This document shows positions 46,501 to 57,600 of a stretch of 64,000 nt of DNA, piece by piece; the stretch's first letter is position 1; each line of letters begins with the position of its first letter. The stretch is from assembly GCF_003369915.1 (NCBI RefSeq), contig NC_046675.1, positions 14,136,001-14,200,000 on the forward strand. The letters run 5' to 3'. Made by a program: the position numbers and the translations under genes. Below the pieces are notes generated by a model, which ran no database searches, was not told where the DNA came from, and saw nothing but the letters and a program-made list of their open reading frames with translations. Source of the stretch: Drosophila miranda (Eukaryota > Arthropoda > Insecta > Diptera > Drosophilidae).

Positions 46501-49500
46501 CTGCAGCCGCTGAACAGGAAGCAAAGAGTCAGAACGCCGCAAAGAGCAAAAAACAACAGAAGAAGAAGGGTGCGGCAGCAGTGGTGGGTGCTTCGAGCTC
46601 TGCCTCCAACAGCAGCTCCAAGTCCCACACGCCTCAAAGCAGTGCCGTCAACACGCGGGAAAACTCCGTCTGCAGCGTCCAACCGAAGTCTGCGACGAGC
46701 AAAAAGTCTGCCAAGTCTGCTCCGGAGGTGAAACCCACAAAACCGAAGACAGAGGCCAAGCCCGCGCCCCTGCCAGACCCTCCAAAAAGACAGAAGCGCG
46801 TCAAGCCCAGGCTGGATCAGGGACAGCTTGACAATAATCCATTTAAGTCGCTTCACATGCAGGACTCTTCGGAGGGTGAGTGTTCCACAGACAGTGAGAC
46901 GGAGGAGGGCCCTGCCCGACCGCCGCCGCCGCCGCCTCCCAAGCCCGTGCCCAAAGCCCATGCAGTGTCGGCGCCGAAGCAGGCGCCTGTTTCCGCTGTC
47001 TCTCCAATGGCCAGCAAGCCGAAAGCAGCTGCCACTCCTGCTCCCGTCAAACACGTCAAGTCGGAGGCTGTTCCGCACAAGTCCCAGCTTTCGCAGGCTC
47101 CCAAGAACCCGCCACAGACGAGTGTTAATCCACGCAAGGGCACCGCTTCCTCGACCAAGACGGGACAGAGTCAACACCAGCCACAGCAGCAGCAGCAGCA
47201 GCCTGGCAAGAGCCAGTCGCAGCGCACTGCGGAATCCTCAAGAAAGCAAAAAGTTCAGGGGCATGCCGATCGACAGCAGCAGCAGCCACCGCAACAGCCA
47301 CAGCAGCAGCAGCAGTCCCATCAGCAGCAGTCAACGCGCGGTGGACGTGGCAGCGGGAGATTGAAGCCACAGCAGCAGCAGCAGCAGTCGCAACAACACT
47401 CCGATTCCACCTCGAATGTGGGAGATCCCAGTGCAGCACCGGTCTCAAAGCGATCGCAGCGCGGCAAGCGGGGACATCGCCAGAAGCAGGGTATGTGCTG
47501 GAAACATCCACTTTAGCGGCAGATAAGATATCATTCCTTCTCTTTTCATTCGATAGAAGATCTGTCTGGCATTCCACACAACATGGGCTATTTTAATCCC
47601 AACGAAGTTGCCATTCCTCCGGCCATGTCGGCGGCGCCACATGCTCCCGGCAATGCCGGAAGTGGCAGCTATGCGAGCACTCTGGCCCAGCAAATGCAGC
47701 ACCTGCGCATCGGCAGCACCTCCTCAAAACAACAGCAGCAGCAGTCGCCCAACTGCAGCATTATGGATCAGTTGAATCGCGGCGTTCAGGTGGAGCATCT
47801 GTCCCTGCCGCCGGGCATTACGCTGACCAAGGTGGATCCGGCCAAGAGCGAGCAGCTGCGCCAGAAGAGCGAGTCCATCCGTCTGCTGTCCAAGCCGATG
47901 GTCGACCAGCCGCAACAGCACCAGCACCAGCACCAGCACCAGCAACATCTCCAACATCATACCTTCCAGCAGTCGCATTTCATGGCTGGGTACTACGGGG
48001 CGGCAGGTGGCTCCGGCGGAATGGACAACAACGCCGTCATCATGGTGGAGGCCAATCCACGTCCCAATCGCAACAGCCAGTCCTTTGCCGCCTCCAATGT
48101 GGCAGCGGCTGCCTCAGCGGCGAGTGCCAGTGGCAGTGGCAAATCCTCCCGACGCCGCCGTCGCAATCGTGGCAAGTCCGGAAGCGGAAGTGCTGGCGGG
48201 GGTCACTCCGGGGGTGCCAACAAGCAGCGGACTGGAGCCGGGGATCAGCAGAAGGCAACCTCAGCCACCATCGAGTCCAGTGCTGGTAACATTATAACCC
48301 TCCGCAATCCCATGTTCCATCAGGGCAACGGCCCAGCAGCAGCCGCCGGCAGCATGAGGCCCCCCAATCCGAATCCCATGCCAGCGCCGGGTAAGTGAAT
48401 CCCCAGCATCCCCTGAAGTATTTACAAACTTATTTTCTGCATTTCGCAGCTCGAAACTTTGGCGGTGGCCTGCCCGCTGCTCCCCCACCGATGGGCGGCA
48501 TGGATCCGCCTGCGGCGATTATTAAGAATGAGAACGGAATGTTCACCATACGCAACCCGGCCCTGCATCAGGCGGTCACCAATGGCCTGGCCATGGGCGG
48601 CTTCCGTCAGTTCGGCAGCAATGTCAGCTACTATACGCCCCAGGAGGCGGCGGCCGAGGCAGCACGCGCCACACAGCAACAGCAGCAGCAGCAGCAACAG
48701 CAGGCAGCGGCATCCAGCCACAGCAGCAGCAGCAGCTCCTCGGTGGCAGCGCCTTCCAGCGATTTCTCATACTTCTCCAGTGGTTCTGTAAGCGGCAGTG
48801 GCAGTGGCAGTGGCAGTGGCACCAACGGCAACGGGACGCACAACAATATCAGTATTAGCTGTACAAACGTTCCCCTGGGCAGTGGCAGCGGCAGCAGCGG
48901 CTCCGGCAACAGCCCTGGACGTCTGATGGGCGAGGCGGCGGTCATCGCCCGTCCAAAGCAGTCGCAAAAGTGCCTGTCCGCCATCGGCAGCGAGCTGAAG
49001 CAAAAGACCAAAGACAGCCACTCGACAGGCGCCTCGTCGAGCCAATGGTCCAGCTATGGCCAGCCGCAGCAGCAACAGCAGCAGCCGGAGTACGGGCCAG
49101 GCGTAGGCGCAGGACCAGGCGGTTCCGTGTTGCAGGAGAAGTACCAGCAGTCGAGCTATTACAACGGCTTCGATATGTTCTCCGCGAGCCCCTCCCAGGT
49201 GCCGTGTGGCGGGCAGAGCAGCGGACAAAGCGAATGCCACATGCATCACAGCTGTGGCGACGACTCTCCGCCGCCCACCATCACTGGTTTCAATTCCTAC
49301 CTTGAGGGCATACCCAACACCGGGGTCATACGCTACGACGACGCCGCCTTCCTCAAGAACTTGATACCGGGACAGCATCTCAACAACGAGGTGTGTGCCG
49401 GCCATTGGGGGCCATCCTATGCCTCCTACAATAAAAACTTTCAACTTCAAATTTACCATCACTTCTATCAGAGTCATCCTCAGCCTCACACCCAGAGTCG

Positions 49501-50426
49501 TAGACTTCGAGGCCACAGAACACACGGGCCCAAGCCTTTGAAAAAGAACTTGCCCCCATTCTTCTCTTCATTTTTCTCGTCTTGATCGAACAATATCGTA
49601 CACGAATAAAATAAAAGAAACGGGCATTATAATGCTTTATTCTCTTGTTGCAACTCGTCGAAGAGGAGTGTGTGCTTTTTTGAGTTCCCTTAGATCCTTA
49701 GATCCCATTTAAGACCCAAATCAGTGCACCAAGATCTCAACCAGTGATCTCTTCCATTCGCAGGTCTCGATACACAACATCTCGGAGTCGAACTTCACGC
49801 GCAACAACACATCGCCAACGCCGCATCGCGTGGAGATCACCAGTGTGTTTGGTAACCGGGGGCACTCTTCCAATGCCAATCCCTACGAGCAGCAGGCATC
49901 GCAGACGGGGATCTCCTCCAGCGTCAACTACTGCGATAGCGTGGGTGCCGACTATGGCAGTGGTAAGGGATCAGATCAGATAGGAATGGAGAAAGAGAGG
50001 AAAGCCTAACCCATTCCGCCTCCCTTTGCAGATTCCCACATGTTTGTGCAAAGTGGCATGATGCCGCGACTGTCACAGGCGGGTCCCGGTCCCGGTCCCG
50101 GTCCGGGTCCGGACTTTGTGTACGACTTTGAGCACGGGAGCCAGCAGTCGAAGCCAGCCAGCGTGGCCAGCGATCTGAACGAATTCCTGCGCCGCAGTCC
50201 GCTCAGCCAGCGCCGCAGTCCGCTCAGCCAGCGCACGTCGCCGTACAGTCACGACGAGAATGCGGCAGCTCTGGAGACCTTTGTCCAGAACATGAATGCC
50301 CTGCAGATAGCGAGCGATGCCGAGCAGTGCTCGCGTCTGAACGGAACCGGGGGCGGCCCCAATGATGCACTCGTGGCGGATGCAACAGCTGGAGGCGTAG
50401 CCGCCGCCGCTGCCTCCTGGTGGTAA
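40559..50426 (+). CDS. Very large low-complexity protein with Cys-rich N-terminal region
   Basis: Fifteen coding exons, all with GT/AG borders that keep frame: 40559-41257, 41328-41411, 41488-41666, 41749-41910, 41992-42137, 42196-42778, 42848-43645, 43707-43733, 44434-44514, 44578-44714, 44773-47490, 47557-48390, 48450-49390, 49764-49962 and 50032-50426, giving 2660 residues. The ordered part is the first 950 residues: helical, with a Cys-x-Cys-x-x-Cys cluster near residue 280 (FCSCKECLEY) and a second cluster near 600-635 (Leu-Cys-Lys-Lys-Cys, then His-Glu-Asn-Cys-Lys-Cys-Ile-Thr-Cys and Cys-Ala-Lys-Cys) that may bind zinc. A third Cys/His patch is near 967-990. A Lys/Glu coiled coil lies around 1230-1330. 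The remainder has polyGln, a long polyAla (46413-46513), Ser-Gly repeats and a Gly-Pro run (50085-50110). I do not recognise the family. Confidence 0.82.
43734..44433 (+). other. Longest intron of the large gene
   Basis: 700 bases between a 27-base micro-exon (43707-43733) and exon 9. No open frame or repeat stands out. The micro-exon is supported by frame and good splice sites, but its small size makes it a candidate for alternative inclusion. Confidence 0.6.
49391..49616 (+). terminator. Likely intronic polyadenylation site giving a shorter isoform
   Basis: If the donor at 49391 is not used, the frame continues 64 codons to a stop at 49583-49585. It is followed within 20 bases by overlapping poly(A) signals (AATAAAATAAAA at 49605-49616). 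This would give a protein lacking the last two exons and carrying a Gln/His/Pro/Phe-rich tail. Confidence 0.5.
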
Positions 50427-50860
50427 ACACACAGCAACGGAAGGACCTGGAAGATGATGATCGCATGACAACCACAAAAACAAGAACCCAACGCATCCTT
50501 CACACCCATGCCCACGCCCACGCCACGCCCCATTTGCGCAGACATTTCATTGATAAGACGTAAATTAAATTAAAGGAAACGAACACGAAAAGCAGGAAAC
50601 TGGAAACTGGAAACGCATCCAAGAAATGATTCAAAATGGCTTAAAAGTCAATTTCGATGTTTCAACAAAAAAGAGCAAAAATAAAAGAAAATTTACTTAG
50701 ATGGAACTCTTGATCTACGATAAGATGTGATAATAATTGGTTTTTATTTTTCAATTTTGAATTTTTCAATTTTTTGCTAGTAATTCTTTAAAAATCTCTT
50801 TATACTTAAATCCACAAACGGGATGTTAGGTAGCTGCCAAAATACTTTACGGGCGCACAT
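50427..50860. other. 3' UTRs of the large gene and Memo (convergent)
   Basis: A poly(A) signal for the plus-strand gene lies at 50680-50685. The stretch 50740-50800 is T-rich on the plus strand and would supply the minus-strand 3' UTR. Stop codons of the two genes are 434 bases apart. Confidence 0.6.
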
Positions 50861-53632
50861 TCAAAACTCAAAGACAAGGGAGCCGGAGGCATAACTGACG
50901 CTGGAGTCCTCCATGTCCAGGCACTGACTGCTCTGGGCATACTGCAGAAACTTGAAGCTCATCTTGTCGTAGCCCTGATCCTGCAGGGCCTTGACGGCGC
51001 CCAGCATCACTCCGATGGGATGGCGGCCGCATATCGTATTGTTGTACTTCCTCAAGTACTCGGTGAACGCCGTGGGGCTGAGCGTCTCGATGAGGTCCAT
51101 ACCCTGCTTGTCCAGCTTCTCGATGGACTTGTGTATTTGGCCGCAGGAGCGATCGTAGTAGGTGTAGCTAAAGCGTTGACCCCAATGGCAGAAGTCGGAG
51201 GATATCACAAACAGGTTCGTCGGGTCCATAAAGTACGTGGACAGAAGGCTGCCGTACTGCGCCTCCTGCTCGGGATTGAGCGACCCCACCAGAATGGGCA
51301 CAATAGTGAACTGGTCCTTATAGCTGCAGAAAATACAGTTCTTGATTAGCATACAACAGAGATGCAAGTCTAGTCTTCGGCTTAGGCCGGAGAATCGAAG
51401 GGCGAGAAAGGCATCGATCGTAGCCTGGACAATACAAAGAGTTTTCCACTCCTAAAGCAGTTGTATTCGACAGGAAGAAGCACCATCTATGGTGAACGGA
51501 CTAAACGGACTGAGAGCCACAGACAAAAGAGGGTTCATTGATTCCTCTCTCTTCCAAGCCCAGTATATAATATGCAATGACTGCAGCAGCAAGTGGCCCA
51601 AGCGACACCAAGCCGAAGCCGTTTTACACGCGGATTAAAGACAGAAACGCCGCCCACCTTCCTGCCGAGCCTAGCCTAGAAGTCTATAATTATTGAACTC
51701 ACTCCTCCATGACCTTGGCTACGTAGGGCAAATGCATCTCAATGGAGTGCTCGTCCTCGTCCGTCTTCATGTCCATCCACGAAAACTGGCCCGTCTTTTC
51801 CAGCTCAGCGTTGACTGGAAAAACAGATGTAAACTAATGATTCCAGCGGCTGGCAGAGGACAGGAAACTCACTCTGAGTGTCAATTTTGAGATCGTAGAG
51901 AGGAGTCTTGTACTTTTTCGCCACGGACAGGGCACATCCGCGCAGACGCACATGATGCGAGGGACCCAGAATAAAGATGCGTTTTCTGCAAGCAAAGAAA
52001 ACAATTAAAGATGCGGATCCTGCTGCTGCGGATGTGATTCCTTACACAACAACTGGACTGATCTGGCGATAGGCAAAGGCTGAGCAGGCCCCACAGTAGG
52101 TATAGCCGGCATGTCTGCAATGGAAGTGAAGTGCCAAAAAGTAGTCAAGTGGGACCCATCCCCTCCTCAATGTTTGACTTAGACTCACGGTGCAATGATG
52201 GCACGGGCGGGGCCATGCGACAGCTCTGCGGCGCCCAGCCAGCGATCCAGCTGCCTGGAGAGCTCGGAACCTGCAAAACAAGTGAAACAGATTCAGTCGG
52301 CCTGGCGTTGCCTAGCAGCAAACAAACAATAAAGTTCAACACTTCCTGTTCAGTGCTAGAGCAGAGCAGAACTCCTACAAAATAGCAGCGATTGAATATT
52401 CTCCTTAAATTTTAGTTACACATATTTTACGACATGGACATAGTAAAGGACAAACAGAGCGATGAGCTGCTAAAACGCATCCAAAACGAACTGACGGCCA
52501 TTCTAGCGGAAGAGTAAGTTTCCCTTTGTCCGTTTTCGTTCCCAGTTATTTGAGGTTCAGCGATATTCTCTTCATGGCAGGGCAAAAGATCCTGAACGAA
52601 AGTTGTCGTATGAAACACTATTGAGGCCCAATCCGCTGCCCATATTTGGTGCCGGAAAGCAAGCAAACGGGAAGCCAAAGAAGTCCGTGACATTCCCCAA
52701 ACAGCCCGCACACAAGCGGGAGGAGGGCGCAAAGTCAGCAGAGGCACGCCTCGCTAGTGGTGATGCTCAGAAAAAGGAGTCGGATCCATCGACATCATCT
52801 TCTTCGGCGTCGCTCAAGGCTGCGCTCGAGACCGGCCAGTGGGATGTCCCGCCCACGGATCGCACTCTTCGAGCCGAGTTCATGGACTCGTCGGCGGCCA
52901 AGAGCATCGACGTAGACCTGCAGAAGGTGCAGCTAGAGCTGAAGCAAAGCTACGAGCTGTTCCAGGGCATAGGCGAGAAGTTCCAGTCGATCAACTTCAG
53001 CGGTCTCAAGAGCCGCATACGCGACTTGCACCTGAACAGCTCCACCAACGAGATGGGCAAGGTGTCCACCAATGAGTTGCAGAAAGTGTTCGACGCCCAC
53101 TACGTGAAGAATAGCCTGGACAAATTGACTACGGACGTGAGCCAAGGCTTCCGCCGCCACCCCGGGGAGTTTGGGGACATTCCGGAGCTGAGTACGTTCT
53201 TCCAGGCCTGCACGCAGCTGGAGCACGGTCTGGACGCACTGAAGCAGCAGCGCCGGCGCAGCAACGAGCTGGAGAAGCGCCTCTGCTGGGCCACGGAAAT
53301 TGCATACGATCGCATGGACGAGATACGCAATGCGGTCGGCACCAAGCCAGAATCCAATTTTTAAACTCCATTTTACTCATTCGATGACGTTGGCCCCTGC
53401 GACATGATAACGTTATGAGCAATGTTCATTTTGGTTCTTTATTTTATCAAAAAAAAAATTAAATAAAATTCTTACATACGTGTACACAAGTCTCTGTATG
53501 TATGCAGTATGTGTGTGAATTCACACGCCCACATATGCAGGCTGACATATGAGTTTTGTTCCTCCCCATATTCCGTTACTGACCTGCATCCGTGTACCAA
53601 CTGCCTGCGTGGGTTGCTCTTCTGGCTGACAT
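50861..53632 (-). CDS. Memo: Memo family protein (mediator of cell motility orthologue)
   Basis: Six exons on the minus strand: 53632-53584, 52270-52189, 52114-52046, 51985-51873, 51814-51703 and 51323-50861, giving 295 residues, close to the 297 of human MEMO1. Exon 1 is small and distant; it encodes [16 protein letters not shown], including the family's N-terminal His-Ala-Gly-Ser-Trp-Tyr motif. Other family signatures are [32 protein letters not shown], the Ser-Ser-Asp-Phe-Cys-His-Trp-Gly segment and Cys-Gly-Arg-His-Pro-Ile. The conserved His, Asp and Cys residues form the metal site of this fold, related to extradiol dioxygenases. Memo has been linked to receptor tyrosine kinase signalling, microtubules and redox control. 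Intron 1 (53583-52271) contains a complete gene on the opposite strand. Confidence 0.95.
52434..53364 (+). CDS. Nested helical protein with a PP1-docking-like motif
   Basis: Two exons, 52434-52513 and 52581-53364, giving 287 residues. It lies wholly inside Memo intron 1 on the opposite strand. The start ATG follows an AT-rich leader. The N-terminal helix ([20 protein letters not shown]) is followed by a basic linker with Lys-Lys-Ser-Val-Thr-Phe, a match to the RVxF motif that docks protein phosphatase 1. A Ser-rich stretch and a C-terminal half with coiled-coil character (about 155-285) follow. A poly(A) signal lies at 53462-53467. I do not recognise the family; a phosphatase-regulated cytoskeletal or kinetochore-type protein is a guess from composition only. 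Confidence 0.82.
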
Positions 53633-54600
53633 GTCGGCGATGTTGTTCCAAGGAAAGGCTGCTTTAAATCAATTTCAGTAGTTTCTAATTTATCTAGTGC
53701 TCTCCTCTCTCGCCGTTCTTGCCTTTCTTTGTGTTTTGCTCTTTTCCTCTTCTTTTCCTGCACAAATGAAATTGATGTCATCGATGTATCGCTGCAGTGC
53801 ATTCCATTCCTCGCAGGCAGCAATCGAGTACTTTATCGTAATCGATACCCCGGCAGGTATCGTTTTACTTTGCCGCTTGGTGCCAGCTGCGTTCGGACCG
53901 CTTGAAAACCCAATTAAAACAATTAAATTAATTAAAATTAAGAGGTGTTTTCAATATTGTTACTATCGTTTTTACTTTGATTTGAGTTTGTTTATACGAA
54001 GGATTTATTTGAGTCACGATATTCCGTGTGAATGGCGTGGGAGCGTCGACGCGCGAATGGCAACTCCGGTCAGAAGAGAATAATTTATGTGTGCAAGTGG
54101 AGAAGCAAATATATTATTCGTGTAAAATCTTGTGCAATTTAATAAATTAATTGTGATAAGTTGGATGAACAAATATTCGCAGGTGTGTGTTCTATTTGGT
54201 CGAGCTCTAAGAGCGCATGCATTACAATACGCGGCAACGAGTAGCATCGCGGTAGCAAGTAGCATCGCGTCATTGCTGTACTAAAAACTAAAAATTGCCG
54301 TATTCGTATTCCGCCATTTTGAAAGCTGCGAGTGGAATTTGGACGCGTTGCTGGTAAAAAATTTGTTGAAAACTATCTAAAAAGTGCCTATAATTAATGA
54401 AAAATAGATACAACTTGTGTATAAACATGGCCGCCAAGTGTTTTTACTCGAAAATAGTGTGTGGCATAGTGTTTGGCACGTGAATTTCGCCCAATTGCAA
54501 ACTCGCAAAAAACGATAGTGCTGCGGACGCCGCCGTCGCCGCCACCACAAAGCAATAAAATAAGCGAAAAATATGTGCGTCGCTGTTTAATATTACTATG
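53633..54600. promoter_or_regulatory. Divergent promoter region of Memo and, probably, CtBP
   Basis: Two DRE-like sites (TATCGTAATCGATACC and GGTATCGTT, 53834-53862) sit just upstream of the Memo leader. The region 54000-54550 has the look of a plus-strand first exon with candidate donors (for example after 54354 and 54480), probably the CtBP non-coding first exon. A 100-codon minus-strand frame (53823-53521) overlaps the Memo start out of frame; I treat it as leader sequence. Confidence 0.45.
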
Positions 54601-57600
54601 ATCTGATTTCTGCTGCATTTTCACGGATACCTATTTACTTGATTTGTCTTTTTGTTTGCCAGCAACTCAAGTATGCGTGTGTTTGCATTAACCCCTGTAT
54701 TTGTATGCGTGTGAGTGTGTGTGCGCGATAAACGTGTACAAGAAAAATTTAAACGTGCAGAATTCTGATGAATTTTAAAGCGGAACTATTTTGCGTGTGC
54801 ATGTGTGTGTGTGAGTATGTACACGATACACACAACAACGTTGTTATAATTTAATGCACAGTTCTGTCGAGTAAGTGAGTGAGTGAGTGTGCGTGCCATA
54901 ATATTCTCTGCAAAACATAAATAAAATTGTGCAATAATTTCCCATACGACTCGGCTTGACTCGCACACAGATACACATTCATTCGTACGATTGAAATATG
55001 CGTTTGTGTCTATTTCTTGTTTTTGCCTTCTGCCGCTGCCCCTGCGGCTGCCAGCGATTGCCTGCCCGCCTGCCTGCCTGCCGAGTGACAATATACACGC
55101 AAGGTTCACTGCGCAACGACCCCTCCCCTTTCCCTGGCATGGTTATACAGAACCCATACCACTGCAACATGCTGTCTCATCGTTGTTTTGCCGCCGCCGC
55201 CGCATTTAGCGCGGGAGTCAGAGCGAGCCAGCCTGTAAACTAAAGCCAGTTCCTCCTCGGACCCCGGGGCCGTGTTGACACATTTCTACGAGGTTTTTGG
55301 TCCTTTAAAGGGTGAAAGTGCCTCCTTGTTGGAGCAGCCCCCTCCCGTACTACTCGCTCCTGTGCCGCTTCTCGTTCAGCACTTGAAAATGACGATGCGA
55401 CCCGGCCCGAGCAACGCTTTAAAGCGCTTAAAGCCGGCCCGGCTCGGCCCTGCCCGGCCCCACTGTCGTTCTCGTGACGTGTGCGCATTAAAGTTTTATC
55501 TCTTCCCTCTTGAATGGTTTGGTTGGTTGGTTGGTTGGTCAGTCGGCGCGCTGGGCGCTGAGTGGATGGATATAAATAGTTTTGCCTGCATATTGATTGG
55601 AAATCCATGGCTGCCGCTGGAAATACGGTTTCGCATTGTGTTTTGTTTATATGCGCATACACACATGCATGGACTTACACACACACACAAAACACTCTGA
55701 AAATAACATCAGAGAATGGGTCTGAAAAGGAATTCGATTTGATAAAGTTACTACTGTCAATGTCCATAAATATTGTATGCACCCATCCCCCCACCTAAAC
55801 CCTACCCCACCCCACCGCACATTGTCACCCCTTCTTCTTTTCCATTCAAATTGAAGCTTGTTTCTAGTTTTATTACAATTTTTTCGCTTGTCGTGTTTTT
55901 GTCGTTGGTTTGCCCTTTCACTGTCCGACGTGCCTGTACCCATCTCACACACACGCACACACACACGATTGTATGCACACACATGGAAAGGCAGACAGAG
56001 AAGAGCAACTCTACTTGTCCCCCGCCAGCTCCCCCGCTGCTTCGCCCGCCCATATTTGCAACGGGAATATTGGTGATTTTCAGGGATGCCACTTTATGCG
56101 GAATAGACAGATCGGCACAAAAATAAATGCTAGTGTTTATTATTGTTTTTTTTTTTTTCATCATTTACTGAAATAATAACATGTGCATCGTGCGAAAAAT
56201 ATACGGAAAAATATTCATCCTTGACATGGAATACAGATCAACAGCTTGAAAAAGGCTAAGCTTGCGGTATTGGAGGAGAAAAGTTAAATTTGATTGTTAT
56301 GAACTTTTGCCCGCTGTTCTTTCCCTCTTCGTAATGTGTCAATTAAATAGCTTGAAAAAAGCTAAATTGGCAACATTGGGGAATTATTACAGTTACAAAC
56401 ACATACAGAAATATCCCTTTGAGCATTTGCATTGTTCTGCCTGCCCTGCCGCCCGCTATTCTGCATCGAAAACAAAACTGTACATGCTGTTCCGTTTATT
56501 ATCACTTGGCATAACACACAACATTTCCGTCTGGGCGAAGAGCTCTCGAAATAGTTCCCCTCCCACCGACCATTTTCGGGCAATAATAAATTTGATTGTT
56601 GTGCTGCTGAAACAGTCCACCCCCAGTGCGCCCCCCTTCTCTAGTCCACCAATCCCCAGCTGTAGAAGATATTTATTGTCAATGCTAGTTCCCGCTACCC
56701 CAGCACTTGTCATGCCCCCTTCTTGTTCTCTCTCTTTCTCTTGTTATCATTTCGTTTTACTTTATTTTCGATGGGTGTTTTCCGTTTTGTTTGTTGCTGA
56801 CTGCGCGCGTGAAAAAATGCACACCTGCCCAAAGAATTTCACACTCGCTGGCAAGCAGCACAGGCCACAGGCACATGGCGGGGGGAGGGTAGGGTAGGTA
56901 GAACAAAGCAAAGCGAAAGCAAGCCACCGAAATACCGAAATAGAAGCAAGCGTTTAAATTTAAATGTCTATGAAACAAATGCAAACAAACACATACTACA
57001 TTGGCACTGCTGGCTCTGTCTCTGTCTCTATGGCCTGTGCCGCCTTCGTATCGATCTGCGGGCCAATTGACCGACGCGAGTTTTCCCCTGTCCCGTGCCG
57101 TTTCGTCAGACAGCGGCCGCCGCACACACTTTCGGGCTGCTGTTCTGCCAAATGCTTTCCGAAACATCAGCAATTCGTAAGCGTGCGAGGGCTACACATA
57201 TAAACTGTATTTTGTTTTATTTTTTGTGCCAGCTTGCAGTTTTTCGATTTGCGTCATTCGCAGACCAGAGTGCTCCTCGAATCAATATAAAAAAGACAAG
57301 ACCGCAGCACACTAATGAAAAATTGGGCAATGTCAGTCCCACAGGCAAAAAATTAAGTGGCTTGTCGTCCCCCCATAATGCTCGTACCAATCGTGCACTA
57401 TACATAATCCCCATTCGGCAGCGGGAATAATGCCGGGACACCTGGCAGTTTTCAGCGGAAAAAGTGTGTTTGTTATACAAATAAGGAGGAAACCGACATA
57501 CATATATATACGTACATGCGGTTGGTAGTAGATGTTCGAGAACTTACGTTTCGACAGACGTTTCTATTGTTGATCAGGTGAAACACCTTTTCTTGTGGTC

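Noticed and set aside
53521..53823. 100-codon Lys/Arg-rich minus-strand frame as an independent gene
   Set aside because: It overlaps the real Memo start out of frame and its composition follows from a purine-rich leader; kept only as possible upstream ORF sequence.
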